From NCBI RefSeq assembly GCF_029784165.1, contig NC_073696.1, positions 51,713,501 to 51,777,500 on the forward strand: 64,000 nt of DNA, read 5' to 3'. Below the pieces are notes generated by a model. The model worked only from the letters and a program-made list of their open reading frames with translations, searched no databases and had not been told where the DNA came from. Source of the DNA: Wyeomyia smithii (lineage: Eukaryota > Arthropoda > Insecta > Diptera > Culicidae). Within the stretch, counting starts at the first letter, position 1. Each line of letters opens with the position of its first letter. The position numbers and the translations under genes were made by a program. Of this stretch, positions 1-12,546 are shown one piece after another.

Positions 1-199
1 GAGAGTCAAACATCTCTTTGAGTTTGGTGAGCCTAGTCATTTTTTTAAACACAGAATAGCTAAGTTTAGAAACCTTTAATGGTTTTGTAAATTTTTATTA
101 TGATTTTACGTCAGACAATATTCTTAAAAACAGTAGGGTTGTGTGCAAAGCCATGACCGCAAGGTTGAAGTAGAATACTTTTACAAGAAAGATAACCCG

Positions 200-1345
200 G
201 CTGCTTGCGTGTCAGTCATTTTTTCTAGTAAATAAACGTTGACTAATCAGATCAATCGAATTTTGACCATTTTCAATAATATAGTAAGTTGCTTGCCATG
301 GTTGGGGCTTGACAATTTTTAAATTTTGAGATGAATATTTTTCGGATGTCGTGCTCATGACTGAACGAAAAGATAATTCAGTACGTTTTAAGACACGGAG
401 TTGAAGTAAAATTTATAACTTTTACAAATTTAAAAATGTGAATTAACTCATTAGAAAATAAGAACTCTTCAATCAAGTTATTATTACATCCTGAAAAGGA
501 CAATTTGTTGTTCATTTAAGTATCGGATAAGATGCCGATCACATCTTTGCGTTATCACTGACAGTGCGAATAATGTATTCCTTGTGATGAAATAAACAGT
601 GAAAAGCTGATTTAACACTCAAAGCTAGACGACTCGCGTGTTGTCAAAATGAGTCAACTTTTCATTGAATGCATTTACTAGTGCTCACTATCGCACAGAG
701 ACTGCATTTCACTAAAGTGCCTCACTGCATCAGCCGCTATCGATGCTGAGATCCGCTGCAACTAGTGCGCTATCCATAGCCATGCCACAGTTGTGGCCGC
801 TATACGCTGCCATTGGTATCCACTGTCCCTGCATCAGTTGGCCCAGTTGCTATCGTTGCTGGAATCCGCTGCAACTAGTGCGGTATCCATTGCTACGCCA
901 CAGCTGTGGCCGCTTTCCGCCATCGCTGGTATCCACTGCACTGCTAGTGCTGCTGTCTAGAACTATTATGAGCGGCTTCGGCTAAAAAAGGCTCTTATAT
1001 AGGCCAAATAGCATGTTTTAAATTGCAAGGTATATGATTCTGTCGACCGTGCTTGGGAAGCAATCATATAATGACCAATCAGAGGTCGAATTTTTCGTTT
1101 CGACAAGGCTTGACTATTTTCAATAGTACAATAGTGTGAATAATAAAATTACAATTATCCTCTTTTAAGAAGAATCTTAGAATATTTTCCAATCTATTGC
1201 TGCAAGAACGAAGGAAATCCATCGAATACTAACCGATTTATTAGCATTTGAAATCGGACATATTTTTCACTTTTTTCGGTTTTAGATTTTCATTTCACAT
1301 CCCTATGTAGCCGAACTTCCTGAGAGAAGTATTCTACTTCAAAAT
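200..1345. repeat. Dispersed ~1.1-kb unclassified repeat, copy A
   Basis: This stretch matches 31,150-32,420 in the same orientation. Shared landmarks in order are a block with a GACAGTG core (near 560), a GC-richer CTGC/CCGCTA-rich part (690-960), a TTATATA motif near 995, the block TGATTCTGTCGACCGTG near 1,035, ACCAATCAGA near 1,075, and a 3' part with TTAGCATTTGAAATYGGACA and ATAGCCGAA-like words near 1,240-1,315. No coding frame is convincing. The TATA-like word followed by a CCAAT-like word could be an internal promoter, but that is inference. Family assignment is unknown; ends are approximate. Confidence 0.55.
736..961. repeat. 113-bp imperfect tandem duplication
   Basis: Two head-to-tail units start with GCTATCGATGCTG (736) and GCTATCGTTGCTG (849). 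Both contain CCGCTGCAACTAGTGCG, a TGGCCGCT word and GGTATCCACTG. Divergence is moderate. A short open frame across it is a by-product of the GC-rich repeat and is not a gene. The corresponding region of copy B (31,540-31,660) is similar in composition but shorter. Confidence 0.7.
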
Positions 1346-1584
1346 GAATAAATAAACTAAAAGCGATTGTCAACAGCGTCACTGTCGCCAAACGATTTTC
1401 AACTGAAAATGACTTTTGGCGCTGACAGTGTCGGAGGGCATCCATAAAGTACATTACTCGTATAAGGTTAAGAGGGGGTTAAGAAAATTGTGACGATATG
1501 TAACGTAGGAAGGAGGGAGTGTTTTGAAGTTGTGTGACTTCACATAGGAATTGTTTTATAACGAAAAAATATTTGGAAAACTGT

Positions 1585-2430
1585 TGTTTTTTTTTCTTCA
1601 TCTATAATTTATTTGACACGGCACAAATACAATTCAATGTTTAACGGCGCCAATTATATCTGGTAGCTTACTTTCTAAAGTATCTTAATAACTAAAAGCA
1701 AATTTTTTATCCGCGCTGTCGACTACGAGCTGAAACTAAATCTAACTTAAAGCTAGAATGTTTTGCAAGCACTGGTTTGTTGTTTGATGGTTTCCATTGC
1801 CATAGGTAAGCAGCATATTAAATTTGTTCCGCTGCTGGGCCAAGATATTACGTACTGGCATATTGGATTGTCTCCCTCGGGCCTTGAGAGTATCGTGCGG
1901 GTCTGATTGCTGTTTCCGGATCCGGGGTCTTAACGTGTTCTTATCGTTTGGTTGGATGTAGGCGGAAGATGATAGGACTAAACTAGGGCGTGGATGGATT
2001 TCAGGAAAACGTATACAAGTGACATGTAGGATAGGTCACGGCTCGCCAAGACATCACGAACAGGAACAGCCGGCTGCCTCCCTTCGGCCTGCAGGGAAGC
2101 TATAAATCTAGACCTGGCGTCACGGTGTACAGGGCATGACTAAACAACGTGCTCTATAAGAGTGCGCTTTCTCATTACCCGGTATCGAGCAGTGAGAAGG
2201 GACCCACGCTAAGGTAATCTGATACGATTTTTCGGATAAAGCACTCAGATGTTCCCGTATTTTCCCCAGAAAATACGGAGAGTGCTTAACATCTTTCATC
2301 GATCGGAGAGCCTCCATGGAACTGAGACTGTCCGTAAAGATGAAATAATGGTCCGTGGGTCAATTGTTAGTATCTTCCTGCTAAAGAGATTTCTGTTACC
2401 GATAATACATGTTTCACCAGGTTGTTGTGA
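1585..2430 (-). mobile_element. 5'-truncated Jockey-like LINE, RNase H and 3' end
   Basis: On the minus strand this reads an RNase H fragment with the FIFTDSLSSMEALRSM block (second catalytic Asp), then AWVPSHCSIPGNEKA, then a C-terminal stretch with LKARGRQSNMPVRNIL. These parts are in shifting frames, so the copy is dead. The 3' UTR shares TTATTTGACACGGCAC with the 3' end of the long LINE at 20,329, and a T run at about 1,587 marks the poly(A) tail. Everything 5' of the RNase H domain is missing, the usual 5' truncation of target-primed reverse transcription. No target-site duplication was identified. Confidence 0.8.
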
Positions 2431-2767
2431 CGTTTCGTTCCTTTTTTGAGAAAGGTGGGGCTTCCATGTGTAACAAAACGTGGTAAGTTGTGCATAGAGA
2501 AGGGATTTTATATTGATCAACATTCGACGTGACGTACTTAATGGATGCTATTTACTTTTGCGAGTTCATCATCGTTCCAACTGCGGCTTGCAGTGAATCG
2601 AAGAGCAGGCTCACGCTATTTCACTCAAACATAATATAATGCGACTGATCCATATTTAACCACGTATTTATTCGGAGTATACTCGACGTCCACACTAAAA
2701 AACCTATTTATGCCGTATAAAAATATCATCAAAATCATTCTGTGCGTCAGTCATTCCGTCAATTGAA
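2431..2767. other. Unassigned spacer
   Basis: No gene or repeat structure is recognised, apart from the CAATTGAA target duplication at 2,760-2,767 that belongs to the next element. Confidence 0.4.
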
Positions 2768-3162
2768 TAGGGACCTATTCGATAATTATCGATAGTAACG
2801 ATAGTTGCTAGCTATTGATAGAATCGCTAAGCTTTCAGCGTTATCGATAGGTATTGATTTTTTCCTCGCATTGGCATCGGCAGTGGCATTCATGATGCCA
2901 GAACTGAAAAAAATAAATTGGCCTTCTTTCAAAACTGAGAAAGAGACTTCGATGCTTGTTCGCTCTCATATGAAATACTCTCTTAAATTGTTAGAAATTT
3001 GAGAGATAATAAATTTTCGCTCACTCTAACTCGTACGGACAACGACAAGATTTCGCGTAAGTGCGAAAGATGTGTGCGAATAAACTTTTAAATATTGTTT
3101 ATATCAATATTGTTGTTGTCGTTATTATCGATAGCGATTTTAGTTGATATTTCCCATCCCTA
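2768..3162. mobile_element. hAT-like MITE with perfect 8-bp target duplication
   Basis: The 395-bp element starts TAGGGACC and ends with the inverted TAGGGATGGG. It is flanked on both sides by CAATTGAA (2,760-2,767 and 3,163-3,170). An 8-bp duplication with TAGGG-type ends is characteristic of the hAT superfamily. The inner terminal regions share an ATCGATA...TAACG block in inverted orientation. The element has three TATCGATA octamers (2,787, 2,842, 3,126). There is no transposase, so it is non-autonomous. Confidence 0.85.
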
Positions 3163-4167
3163 CAATTGAAAGGGTCATTGGATCCATATAAAATGAATCG
3201 GTGAACATCAGACGGGAAAAAATCCGTAATTGAATATGGAACAAGTTTATCGTGATTCGATGACAGTGAACTAAAAAATAAAATAAAAATGCAACTGCAC
3301 GAAAAAAGGTTGGCTTTACTTTACTCCATTCTGACGATTCTGGTTGCCTCTACTTCATACATTTAGCTTTACTACCAAGACCAACAATTAGTTTAGTATT
3401 TTAGTATTCGGTATAATTATCCCATTTCAGCAAACAGCAAACCAAAACTATTTGAAATTGGAGACCAGAGCGACACCAAGCGTAAATTCTCTGATTGGAA
3501 ATTATTGGACATTAAACTAATAAAGCTCATTTTAGGTTAGCTCCAGTCCTGCATTTAACTGCATGTATTTCGAAAAATGACGATTAATTCAATAACTTTA
3601 AAAAATAAAAGCCATTGCTCATTTATACACTTTTTGAGTAGTTGATAACGCTTTCATAAAGAGTTAGGCGAATGACAGAAAATATATTAACTTCTGTAGT
3701 TATGCCTTGGAGTATTATAAAATGCTTTGGTTTTTCTCACAATAGTGACAAGTTTGATTGGATTGCCATTTACGGATGACACGGGATAATTCCAGTTCTC
3801 TTGTTATTCTCCTCACACACTGCAATCAAGCAAACAAGACAAAACCGAACGCTACCGCCTAGAGCAAATGCGATGCGACAGATCCGGATAATATTACTAA
3901 CATGTCCGGACATGTTCAGCAATGCTGTGCAGCTCGCCGGTTGATCCGTCTGCTGTGGAACGCTGCGATCGAATGAGTCACCTGCTCAACGTTGCTGCGC
4001 TGAAATCAGCTGCGGATCGGGTCAGTTTCCAACGAGAGTCAGCCGTCTTCTAGCTGCAGTAATCGGTTATACAATGAAGACTAAATTTTTACAAGCTGGA
4101 GCTTTAATACGTAACTACTTGAAGTTGAATTCCCGGTAGGCGTGGCGTGTGCAATAGAGCGAGTAAA
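3163..4167. other. Unassigned region with a GC-richer block at 3,840-4,060
   Basis: No gene or mobile element is recognised. The GC-richer part at 3,840-4,060 stands out from its AT-rich surroundings and contains a p53-like palindrome (see 3,898). It could be a non-coding exon or enhancer of a gene to the left, but no open frame or splice structure supports this. Confidence 0.3.
3898..3917. promoter_or_regulatory. p53-family response-element-like 20-mer
   Basis: Two abutting half sites, TAACATGTCC and GGACATGTTC, match the RRRCWWGYYY consensus at 19 of 20 positions with no spacer. The core ACATGTCCGGACATGT is a perfect 16-bp palindrome. Known biology: p53 proteins bind such tandem decamers. 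Inference: occupancy and target gene are unknown, and a chance match is possible. Confidence 0.35.
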
Positions 4168-4427
4168 ACAACAACAATACATCGTTTACAAAGTCAGATC
4201 GGTTGTATACTTCAGTGTCGGCTGAACTTGAGAAGTAAGGTAGTGATTGGTTGCTCGGTATGATTTTAACAATCCATGTTATTTACTAATTAAAAAAAAT
4301 AATCTATAGGTTATTATTGTTACAATAACTCAGTCTTAATAAAATTCTGACCTGTTGATGCCTAAAACCTCGATAATTTGATAAAAATTGACCTATTTAA
4401 ATTACTAGATTTTCGATATAGACGTTA
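4168..4427. repeat. Dispersed repeat, copy 1 (pair with 19,150)
   Basis: This is similar in the same orientation to 19,150-19,423. Shared words are ATCGTTTAYAAAGT, AGATCGGTTGTA, GTGTCGGCTG, ATGTTATTTAC, TAGGTT, TGATGCC and AAAACCTCGATA. There is no coding potential and no inverted termini; the class is unknown. Confidence 0.6.
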
Positions 4428-4656
4428 GACGTCGTACACAAATTACGTTACGCTAAAAATTAAGATTTAATACCCTCCCCCCATGTAACGATGAGTAACG
4501 TTCAATATGACTCCCCCCCTTAAATTACGTAACGATTTTGACAAAATCACAGTTACGTAATTGTTTCTACTAACCCCCCTCCCCCATATGTAACAATAAA
4601 TAATGAAAAACTTCGAACTCCCCCCGTCGTGCGTTACGTAATTTGTGCACGACGTC
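4428..4656. mobile_element. MITE family 'GACGTCGTACAC', copy 1
   Basis: The 229-bp element has inverted ends GACGTCGTACACAAATTACG / CGTAATTTGTGCACGACGTC. A second full copy lies at 33,995-34,231. The body has C-rich runs next to ATGTAACG and TTACGTAACG words, repeated in opposite orientations. No transposase is present. The target duplication is unclear. Confidence 0.8.
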
Positions 4657-4781
4657 AAAATCTCTAACACCTTAGAAACTAGAACAACTTTTCGTAAAAC
4701 GGCAGCAAGGAATGTTTTAAAAATCTAAAATAATAAACTCCAAAGTTATCAGGGCGGGTATCAATATGAAAATCGCTAGTA

Positions 4782-5085
4782 GGGTAAAGAACGGCTTAAG
4801 CACTGGCGCCTATTTTAATCAGTCGAAAAAAAGGCCTCAAACTACCGAGTTTTGATCCATATCGACAGTTTCAAGGACGAGAGCGAAAACTTTAATTATT
4901 CAGTCGTCTCACGAGTATATAAAATACCGTTCAACACGAAAAAATATTTTAAAAACATCAATTGAAAAAACTTTACTTTAATCGCAGCTATTCAGGCGCC
5001 ATTCGACTGTTGAACAAAAAAAGAAATCTACTGCTAATACACATTTCGAAGGCTCCATAAGTTGCTTGCAATAAGTTCCCTACCC
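4782..5085. mobile_element. TA-flanked MITE with GGGTA-type ends
   Basis: The inverted ends GGGTAAAGAACGGCTTAAGC (left) and the complement of GCAATAAGTTCCCTACCC (right) are each bordered by TA (4,780-4,781 and 5,086-5,087). Length is 304 bp. The TA duplication suggests Tc1/mariner mobilisation. Internal CAGGCGCC/GGCGCCT words are also inverted. It is non-coding. Confidence 0.6.
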
Positions 5086-6120
5086 TAATTTTGATTTGAG
5101 TAAAAATATTCAAAATAATCAGAAATCAAAACGATTTTGTGCTTAAAATTGTAAAATACTAAAAAAAATTATACTCAAACTAAACTCAACAATGCATATA
5201 TGGTCTAAAACTAATGAGATTCATCAGGAAATTACCAAAAAAAAATTAGGACCATGAAAATAATGAACACTCTTGCAAAACAGTACACATAATTTGTGTT
5301 ATGCGAAAATGGACAAGAATTGGAGAATGTAAATTGGGCTTAAAAAATTTTACCTTTGTCAGACGGGAACCTCTCTCTGCTAGAGACTATGAAATTGCGG
5401 GTTCGTGGGGAAAATGTATACTTTTTTTTCGCATTTCAATGTTTTCTCACAAAAAAGTCGTGAATAACATTTATTTTGTTCATATTATTCCATCAGAACC
5501 GCTCTACAATTCATTCATTGACATTGACAACTCTACTCTAGTTTTTGAGAAATAACAATTTAATTTCAATTCGAAACTTGCATCAGCAAAAAACTGGCTA
5601 TCATGTGTATAAATCGGCAAGGTATTCATGTCAATGAAATTCACACGCACGGGCTCTCCCAGCCCGCTTTAAAAACTGAATACCTGAGCTGCACAAACTG
5701 TCGTTTAATTTTTAATGGATTTATTTCATTCTTTTACTGCAGTTATATATTATGTTTAATGGAAGCACCTTGAATCGGAATGAAATCATAAACTATGAAC
5801 CTCGATTCGCACATAACTTTTCGGTAAATTCAAACGAAAACTGGTAATCACCCTAAACTGTGCGAAACTGTATTTTTTAAAACGACCTACAAAGTGCTGA
5901 TGATTTTGGCAACCTCAGAAAAATGAATTTAAAATGATAATATTTGAGTTCACTTTTAGCTTATTGTTTCGTTTGAAATTACAGAAACATCATCGAAAGC
6001 TTTCGAAGCCAAATTGACTTGCCCTGATACACAACGTAGAGGAAACAGCGTGAATATTAGTAGATTACCCGGCTCACCGTACGCCTAGGTTGCACAGCAG
6101 CCTCCGCTTCCAACATGAAC
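5086..6120. other. Unassigned AT-rich spacer
   Basis: No supported gene or complete repeat was found. A short open frame at 5,301-5,555 has no recognisable motif and AT-driven composition. Confidence 0.4.
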
Positions 6121-6900
6121 ATGAGCGCGTCAGGTGGTTGAAGAATTTATCTCGTCTGGATCGATACAGCTTTTGAATGTGGCGGCCCCGAAGGTGTAGT
6201 ATATGGGCTCTGATGAAGTGCCTAGAAACCTCATCAAGTCGGATGAAATTTTGAATCCGCCGAAAAACTGCGGAAGAGATCGATCGGCCCGGGAAACGGA
6301 GCAGAGAATAATCAGCTTCTTATTCAGCGTAGTACCCAGCGGCAACAGTAATAATAACAACAATAAAAAAAAGGCAGAAGAACAATCTTTCATTCCCACA
6401 TCCGATCCATCTAATAAATTCCCCAAACTCCTAGAGAGAGAGAAGTAAAGGCGGAACATCGGACAGCAACGAGTGCCGAGGCGGATAATGATAAAATTTG
6501 ATTGTTGTTGTTGGAGTTCTCTACCGGCGAAATGGTAGGTAAATAGGTTTTTAATTCCCTCTTCTCTGCTCGCACGTCCGATCGGATCAATTTCCTATCT
6601 GATTCCAACTCCACGGCAATAGCAGCAGCAGCAGCAGCAGGTTGGACTCATCACCATCATCAGCATCACTCACTCGTCTTGAGCTTGATAAGCATCATTA
6701 AAGCAGCTGGGAAGAATTTCGATTGCCCGCTAGAATGCTACTTGAAAGCTACGAGTGCGTTCACGTATGGTTTTCACAAGCTGGGCAGGCTGGAGGTGGG
6801 ATGAATTTCGGTACAAAAACGTACTTCTACTACTACAGCCCAAAACTCTACTGACCGGTGAGTGGAATGATAAGAGGAATGCCACGCATGTTTCAGGTGG
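6121..6900. other. GC-richer unassigned block with CAG tract
   Basis: This 780-bp block is richer in GC than its flanks. It has CAA/AAC trinucleotide runs (6,345-6,370), a (CAG)n tract (6,621-6,640) and CATCATCA words. These are typical of insect 5' UTR or coding exons, but both strands have only short frames of low-complexity residues. It may be a non-coding first exon or regulatory region; this is unproven. Confidence 0.3.
6621..6640. repeat. (CAG)n microsatellite
   Basis: Six to seven uninterrupted AGC/CAG units. Confidence 0.9.
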
Positions 6901-9900
6901 ATTAAGCCATAGCTAATCGGGTGCCCGCGACCATGAAGCTTTTTTCACCATCTTTCGCAGTCGTCAGTAGCATTCCGGAATGATTTCGGGAATGGTCGGC
7001 ACTGGAAATCATGTCGAAACTAATTACGCATAGTTTTACCGCTACGGTTGATAATTGTGTTTGCTTAGTGGAATGGCAACCACTTAAAATCAGTAACTTT
7101 TTTGGCTGGATTTGTCTAAAAAAGTTATATACGAAAGTAAAATATTCACTCATTCGATATTTCTTTCTGTGGATACTTTTTAGTTTCAGAAACCCACAAC
7201 CTTTTTTTTTTGTTTCAAAATAGTTGCAAAAATGTATACTTTTCATTTCACAGTACGATCTGAAAACGAAACCGAGTCTGGACAAAAACTTGAATAAGGC
7301 CATTTCTACCTTAGCACGGGTTCTTAAGATGAATAAATATCAATATTATTATTCCTTTTTCAATTGTTTACTTAAAACAATTTTAAGTCTCGATGAGCTC
7401 AACGTGTTTTTTTTTTCAGTTTTTCCTAGGTGGCCATTTACATTCCATTTTCCAAGTATTTTTTTTTGGTAAAAAATTATTTTTAATCCGTGTTACTTTT
7501 TACAATTAGTTTCTTTATTTAAATATAAAATATGGTAAAAAATGGTAAAATTTGGCAGCATAATTTGTCTACTGTTTTTCTATTATATTCTTTCAAGTTT
7601 CTGGACCGGTCTTCCTACTTTACTTTCCGCTCCGGTTTCCGAACGGAAAGGGGCGAACCAGACTCTGATCGAACTTTTCGTTCTAAAATAAGAATGAACT
7701 TTTCATGAAGCAAATAGATATCAATCTACGATTCCTATTAATGCTATACTTTTATTCTACATTTCCCTTCCTCACACTCCCCGAAACTAAATATAAACTA
7801 AATTTAAAATTCACTCATCAGAACCACACACGACGCAATTGCATGGAAACGAATGACAACCGTGCCACGCGTATGTCTACAATCGATTTACTTTAGGATG
7901 TCCGCTTGAAGCTGTTGTAATTGCGTATCAGCATCGGCAGCAGATTTTGTTTCTCCCCTGAAACAAGAAAGTTTATTTCTATTTCAAAGCGTTTAAATCG
8001 TTTCGGAATGCTATCTTGTGTCCAATGTAAATTGAATTAGCTATGAAGTGTAATGCATTTACGTAACAGAATGGAATTTTACACAGCAATTGTACCGGAA
8101 TGCCCTGAACCGAAGGTGTAAGAGCAAGATAATGAATAAAACCACAATTACGGGATTGAACGCTTGGCCGCACACAGCCATATAGTTCTTATGCTTTAAA
8201 TAGCAGCAAGCTAAATTCGTCATTGTCTTCCACTTTAGTAGCTCCCTCTAGGCTGTAGAGTATTGCAGGACCGGCAGCTAAGCTGTCATTAGGCCATATA
8301 CCAGCCACTTCTTATGGAAAGAATTATTTCAGGACAGGTGGTTCCCTGCTGTAGGGCAGTGTTGCTGGTTGGCACTAAGCACTACCCATGACCATCAATC
8401 TTTACTGCTAGCATTTTTTGAAAGATATTGCTGGTCCGGCCAACTCTGCACCTTGGTTAGACAAGACATGATCAACGAACAATATTGGCCTCGTCATCCT
8501 GCATGGATGGCTGAGCTGTGGAGCTAGGCAGGAACGATAATCGCTCAAGTGAGGGTCTTTGCCTCCTCGACCGATCCGAGAAGATGCCTTAAAGCAGGTT
8601 GCTTATAGCATACCCACTCCATAGCGCGCCGTATGGAGCTGACGGATGAAGTTTTTATGTGGTTCCTTCCTTTAACCACCGTCCGTCCTGCGCTGCAACC
8701 CGCCCCGCCCGAGAGATTCCTGGCGCGGTTCGTTACACATTGTGAGTGCGCACTCGCGTAAAGTTGCTTATTATTATGGAAAACCCTCTTATAAACACCT
8801 GACTTACCACAACTTGAGCTATGCGCAGGAGAAGAGGTAGCACAGAATAACAACAACAAAAAATACGGCCTCTTGAAAGCAATGGCGATGGTGGCTTATT
8901 CCTATCATCGACCCGAGCAACGCCGGCGATACACACCGGTGCATCCCTTCGATGGTCGTTTCCAGCAGAGGGCTTTCTTTGCCGTCGACTTTATCGAAGG
9001 GAAAAGATCGCTCTAAATTAGCGTCATAAAATGTTATACGCAACGGTGAAGATTCTGTCAATCTGTTTCGAGCTAATTCTCCCGAGAGCGGTGCAAACAG
9101 TCATTAAAACAATACTGTGCCAACGCGATATTTGTCTACGTGAATCAAAAGCCGAGTGCATGAAGCTGAAAATTAGTAATTGCTGGAGCATTGCAACCTC
9201 AAAGCATCGCTTTCGAGCCACACTTTTGCCTCTTGCCTTTCCATGTGGAAACCCCAATGAAACTATGAATTCGTATTTATTTTTTATCGGCTAATAATAT
9301 AAGTATAAATAGTAAATAGTAAATCAGTATCGGTTTTCTCTCAAATCATTTTTTTTAATAATACAGATAACAGTCATTCAAACATTATCAACATGAAAGA
9401 TGTTGGGGTTAAATCGAAAATAAACAAGATAAAATAAAACGAATTTAAAAAATTAAAATTCTAGAACTTATTCAAAGAAAATATTGTCAGTTTACAACAA
9501 TTGTTTTGTACAGTTCTAATATAGCCGAATTGCTGTTTAACATACAAACAGATGCTCAGAGGTGTTCAAAATAAATTCGAAAATTGATTATAAAATTCCT
9601 TGCTTGGTTTGCAATTTCAAATAATTTCGCAAAATGGAACACAGTTAAAGAGATTGAGAAACTTACCGAGAACAGCTTTTGGTGATTGAAAATATGTGTA
9701 CCGAAGAAGAAATGGCAGTTTAATCAACCATTATCTAACAGCCACGCAAATAAACCGTCTTAAAGGTAAACTTTTCTTGATTTTGATTAAATAACTTGAA
9801 AATAATTTCCTGTAAAAAAACAACTGAGGTAAAGTAATGAACTTGTTGTTGCATTCGATAAAAAAACATTTCTTGAATATGTTTGTTGAAAATAATTCCT

Positions 9901-10480
9901 GTGTCCTAATAAAAGTGTCGTTATAACATGTGTGACTTTTATTCACTGACAACAATCGTTACAAAAACAAAAGTCTTACCTTAATGGTTCTTTCTGTGAC
10001 ATATTTTGAATAACAACAGTTGTCAACACCAACCGGAATTGACACCATGGTGTAAAGAGACATCTTGTAACGGTATGTCGAAAGCAGAATCAGTCATATT
10101 ACAGAAAAGGTTAAAAAAATTGTTTAAAAACAACCACACGTAACTTTTTGCATTGTGAAATACATCGTTCAGGTGCATTACTGAAATGAAGATGAAGAAA
10201 TGAAGACAACAGTCAGCTGTAACTTTTACCAAATTGTTCATAATTTCAATTAATTGGTTTTGCAAAACATGATATCTCGGTTTGGTTTTAGTGGGCATCG
10301 CGAAATGCACCGTGCCTGAAATTGCATATACTGTGTTATTCGAGTTCATTGATGATGGCCATTTGAAAAGCCAGCTCCGCTAGTATGTGACCAACTAGCC
10401 CCTCATGTTTTAAATATAAAAATTACTTTTTCCTTGTGGAAATAAAACTTTTGATGAAAGTTTGCATTACACAACTTAAA
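6901..10480. other. Unassigned spacer
   Basis: No gene, terminal inverted repeat or tail was recognised over 3.6 kb. A moderately GC-rich part lies at 8,200-9,000. Its short overlapping frames on both strands show no domain or codon pattern, so I do not call genes there. Confidence 0.35.
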
Positions 10481-11280
10481 ACCATGGGCGCAACTAAGGA
10501 AAATTTCTAGGGGGGGCTAGTTTTCATACATTTCATTTAAAAAAAGAGAAAAAAAGAGTTAAAATGCGCAAATTTGATATCGAATAAAATAGTGTCGTAA
10601 CAGTAGAAAAAGTCACTTCAATCGAGATTGAAATGTATTGAATATCTTGACCACAACGGTAACGCCAACCTCTTTCAGCAACACTGCTTCGATATTGAGG
10701 AGAGCTAGGTTTGGTAAACGGTGGTACACCCGTACCAACTGGCCAACTAACATAAAATAGACCCTAGTGTGGTCCAAGGCGTAATGCCATATCCCTACTT
10801 CTACGTAGTACCGACTGGAATACGAGTAACCAAGGGAAGATCGGTGAACCGGTGGGAACTTGGTCGTATAATGACAGGGAAGGGGTAGCTATTCTCCTTG
10901 GAGAGCAGCTTGTTTGAGCGTCTGTTCCCCAGGATAGGGGCGGCTTAAACAGCGACTGTTGAACTAATAGCGAATTTCTTTATTCCACCAGCTCACCTCG
11001 TTTTGACCTGGAAGCAACCTAATTCTGTCAAAACTCTACTTTTTTCGCTCGATATTGACCCAGTATTGACCTGGCGTGCTGGGTTTCTGGAACCCCATCA
11101 GTTTGCAACTGTTATTTTTCTGTGTTCATTAAAGCTTTATTCGGAGATGTTGCTAAGAGTATTCAAATAAGGATTCAATGTGACAAAAACAAAAACGGAC
11201 GGTTGAAACTGGTCCAGAAACGGAACGTCTGGTCAGTCTACTAAAGGAGGATTGCAGTTTAAAACATAACAACTGACATA
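10481..11280. other. Unassigned, possibly repeat-derived block
   Basis: The interval 10,690-11,130 is GC-richer than its flanks and has retroelement-like texture (for example GAACAGCGACTGTTGAAC-like words near 10,950), but contains no readable domain. It could be the 5' non-coding part of a retroelement. No termini were found. Confidence 0.25.
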
Positions 11281-11305
11281 TACTGATTATAATTGATGAA
11301 TCTAT

Positions 11306-11741
11306 GTGTACGGATTTAAAATCGTCCCACAAATCGGGCTCTAAATCCGTACAGCATGAACTATGATGAGTATATACCATTTTTACGATATTTTTCTCAT
11401 AATCAGCACGTATAACACTAAATGTTTGCCTCTCAGATCGATTTGCAACTATTAAAACCTTCAAAATCAAAGTAAATGCAGTAAACGTTTTTCTTCGGAA
11501 CGGATTTCTTAGCGAATTGCTAACAAACAAACCAAACAAAAACAACACGTTCGACGAACACGCGAGTATATTTTAATTTTTAATATTTTTGTGTCCAAGC
11601 CTATCAATTTGATTTCAACGCAGATATCATGGCAATATTAAGTTTATTATAGCTCAGTGATTATTGTTTGTATATCAACTTATCTGTTATGAGTAATTGC
11701 ATTAAACCTACAGGGTGTACGGATTTCGGTCCCGCACGGTA
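11306..11741. repeat. Solo copies of the GTGTACGGATTT motif
   Basis: Single motif copies lie at 11,306 (forward), 11,343 (inverted AAATCCGTAC) and 11,715 (GTGTACGGATTTCGG, running to GCACGG followed by TA at 11,740). The last resembles the right end of the pogo-like element at 12,046, so a degraded relative or solo end probably sits here. Confidence 0.5.
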
Positions 11742-12546
11742 TAACAAGATTTTTTCGATACATAGATTTGAAGATATCCACATTGAACAACTTACCCCGA
11801 AACTATCTAGCCCCGCTCTACCCTACTACATACCTTATGATTTTATACATGAATAAATACGAAAAAGTTTCTTATTGTCGCTTAGCGATACCTTGCCTTC
11901 AACCCTACGAAGCAATAAATCTCCTCTCGCGCCTACTTTATGACCAACCCGTTTCACCTACGTTCTAAAATGTAATTATGTGTCACTTAATAAGATGTAT
12001 GCATTTAACAAAATCATTTCTAGCCCATCCTTTTGTTTAAAAGTACCGTGCTGGATCGAAACCCGTACAGTATCGAAATCCGTACACCTAGATGTTTTTC
12101 TTCAGTTTTAAGCATTATAAAAGTGAAAATTCATATGATAGTAACATGTACAGCTCCGTTGTGTTGTTGGCCTTCTGTTAAATTAAACTATGCGCCAGTA
12201 GGCCATGAAATAAAAATATTAAAAATGAAAAATCAATCGTGTATCGGTTTCAGTTGTCATTTCGTTGTATCGTTAGAGAATTTACTAAGGAAACGTTCTT
12301 CAGATAAAAACGATTTTCAAGTGGGATATAAGTGTTTTACTCTGTGAATCTTTTTAAAATTGATGGAAAAGGTAAGTCTTTGTCATATTCGAGCTGTATA
12401 TTGTCTAATAAATAGTGTAAGTTGTATTTATTCAACAAAAACTGTGCCGTACGGATTTTGATTCTTGTTATTTGCTTGAATCGAAATCCGTACAGCGTGT
12501 GTATCATGCATATATTGTTGAACTTTTTTCTTGTTTTCAGCATATA

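Noticed and set aside
6130..6459. 109-codon open frame on the minus strand over the GC-richer block
   Set aside because: It has Leu runs from CAA/AAC repeats and no domain; the opposite strand is equally open.
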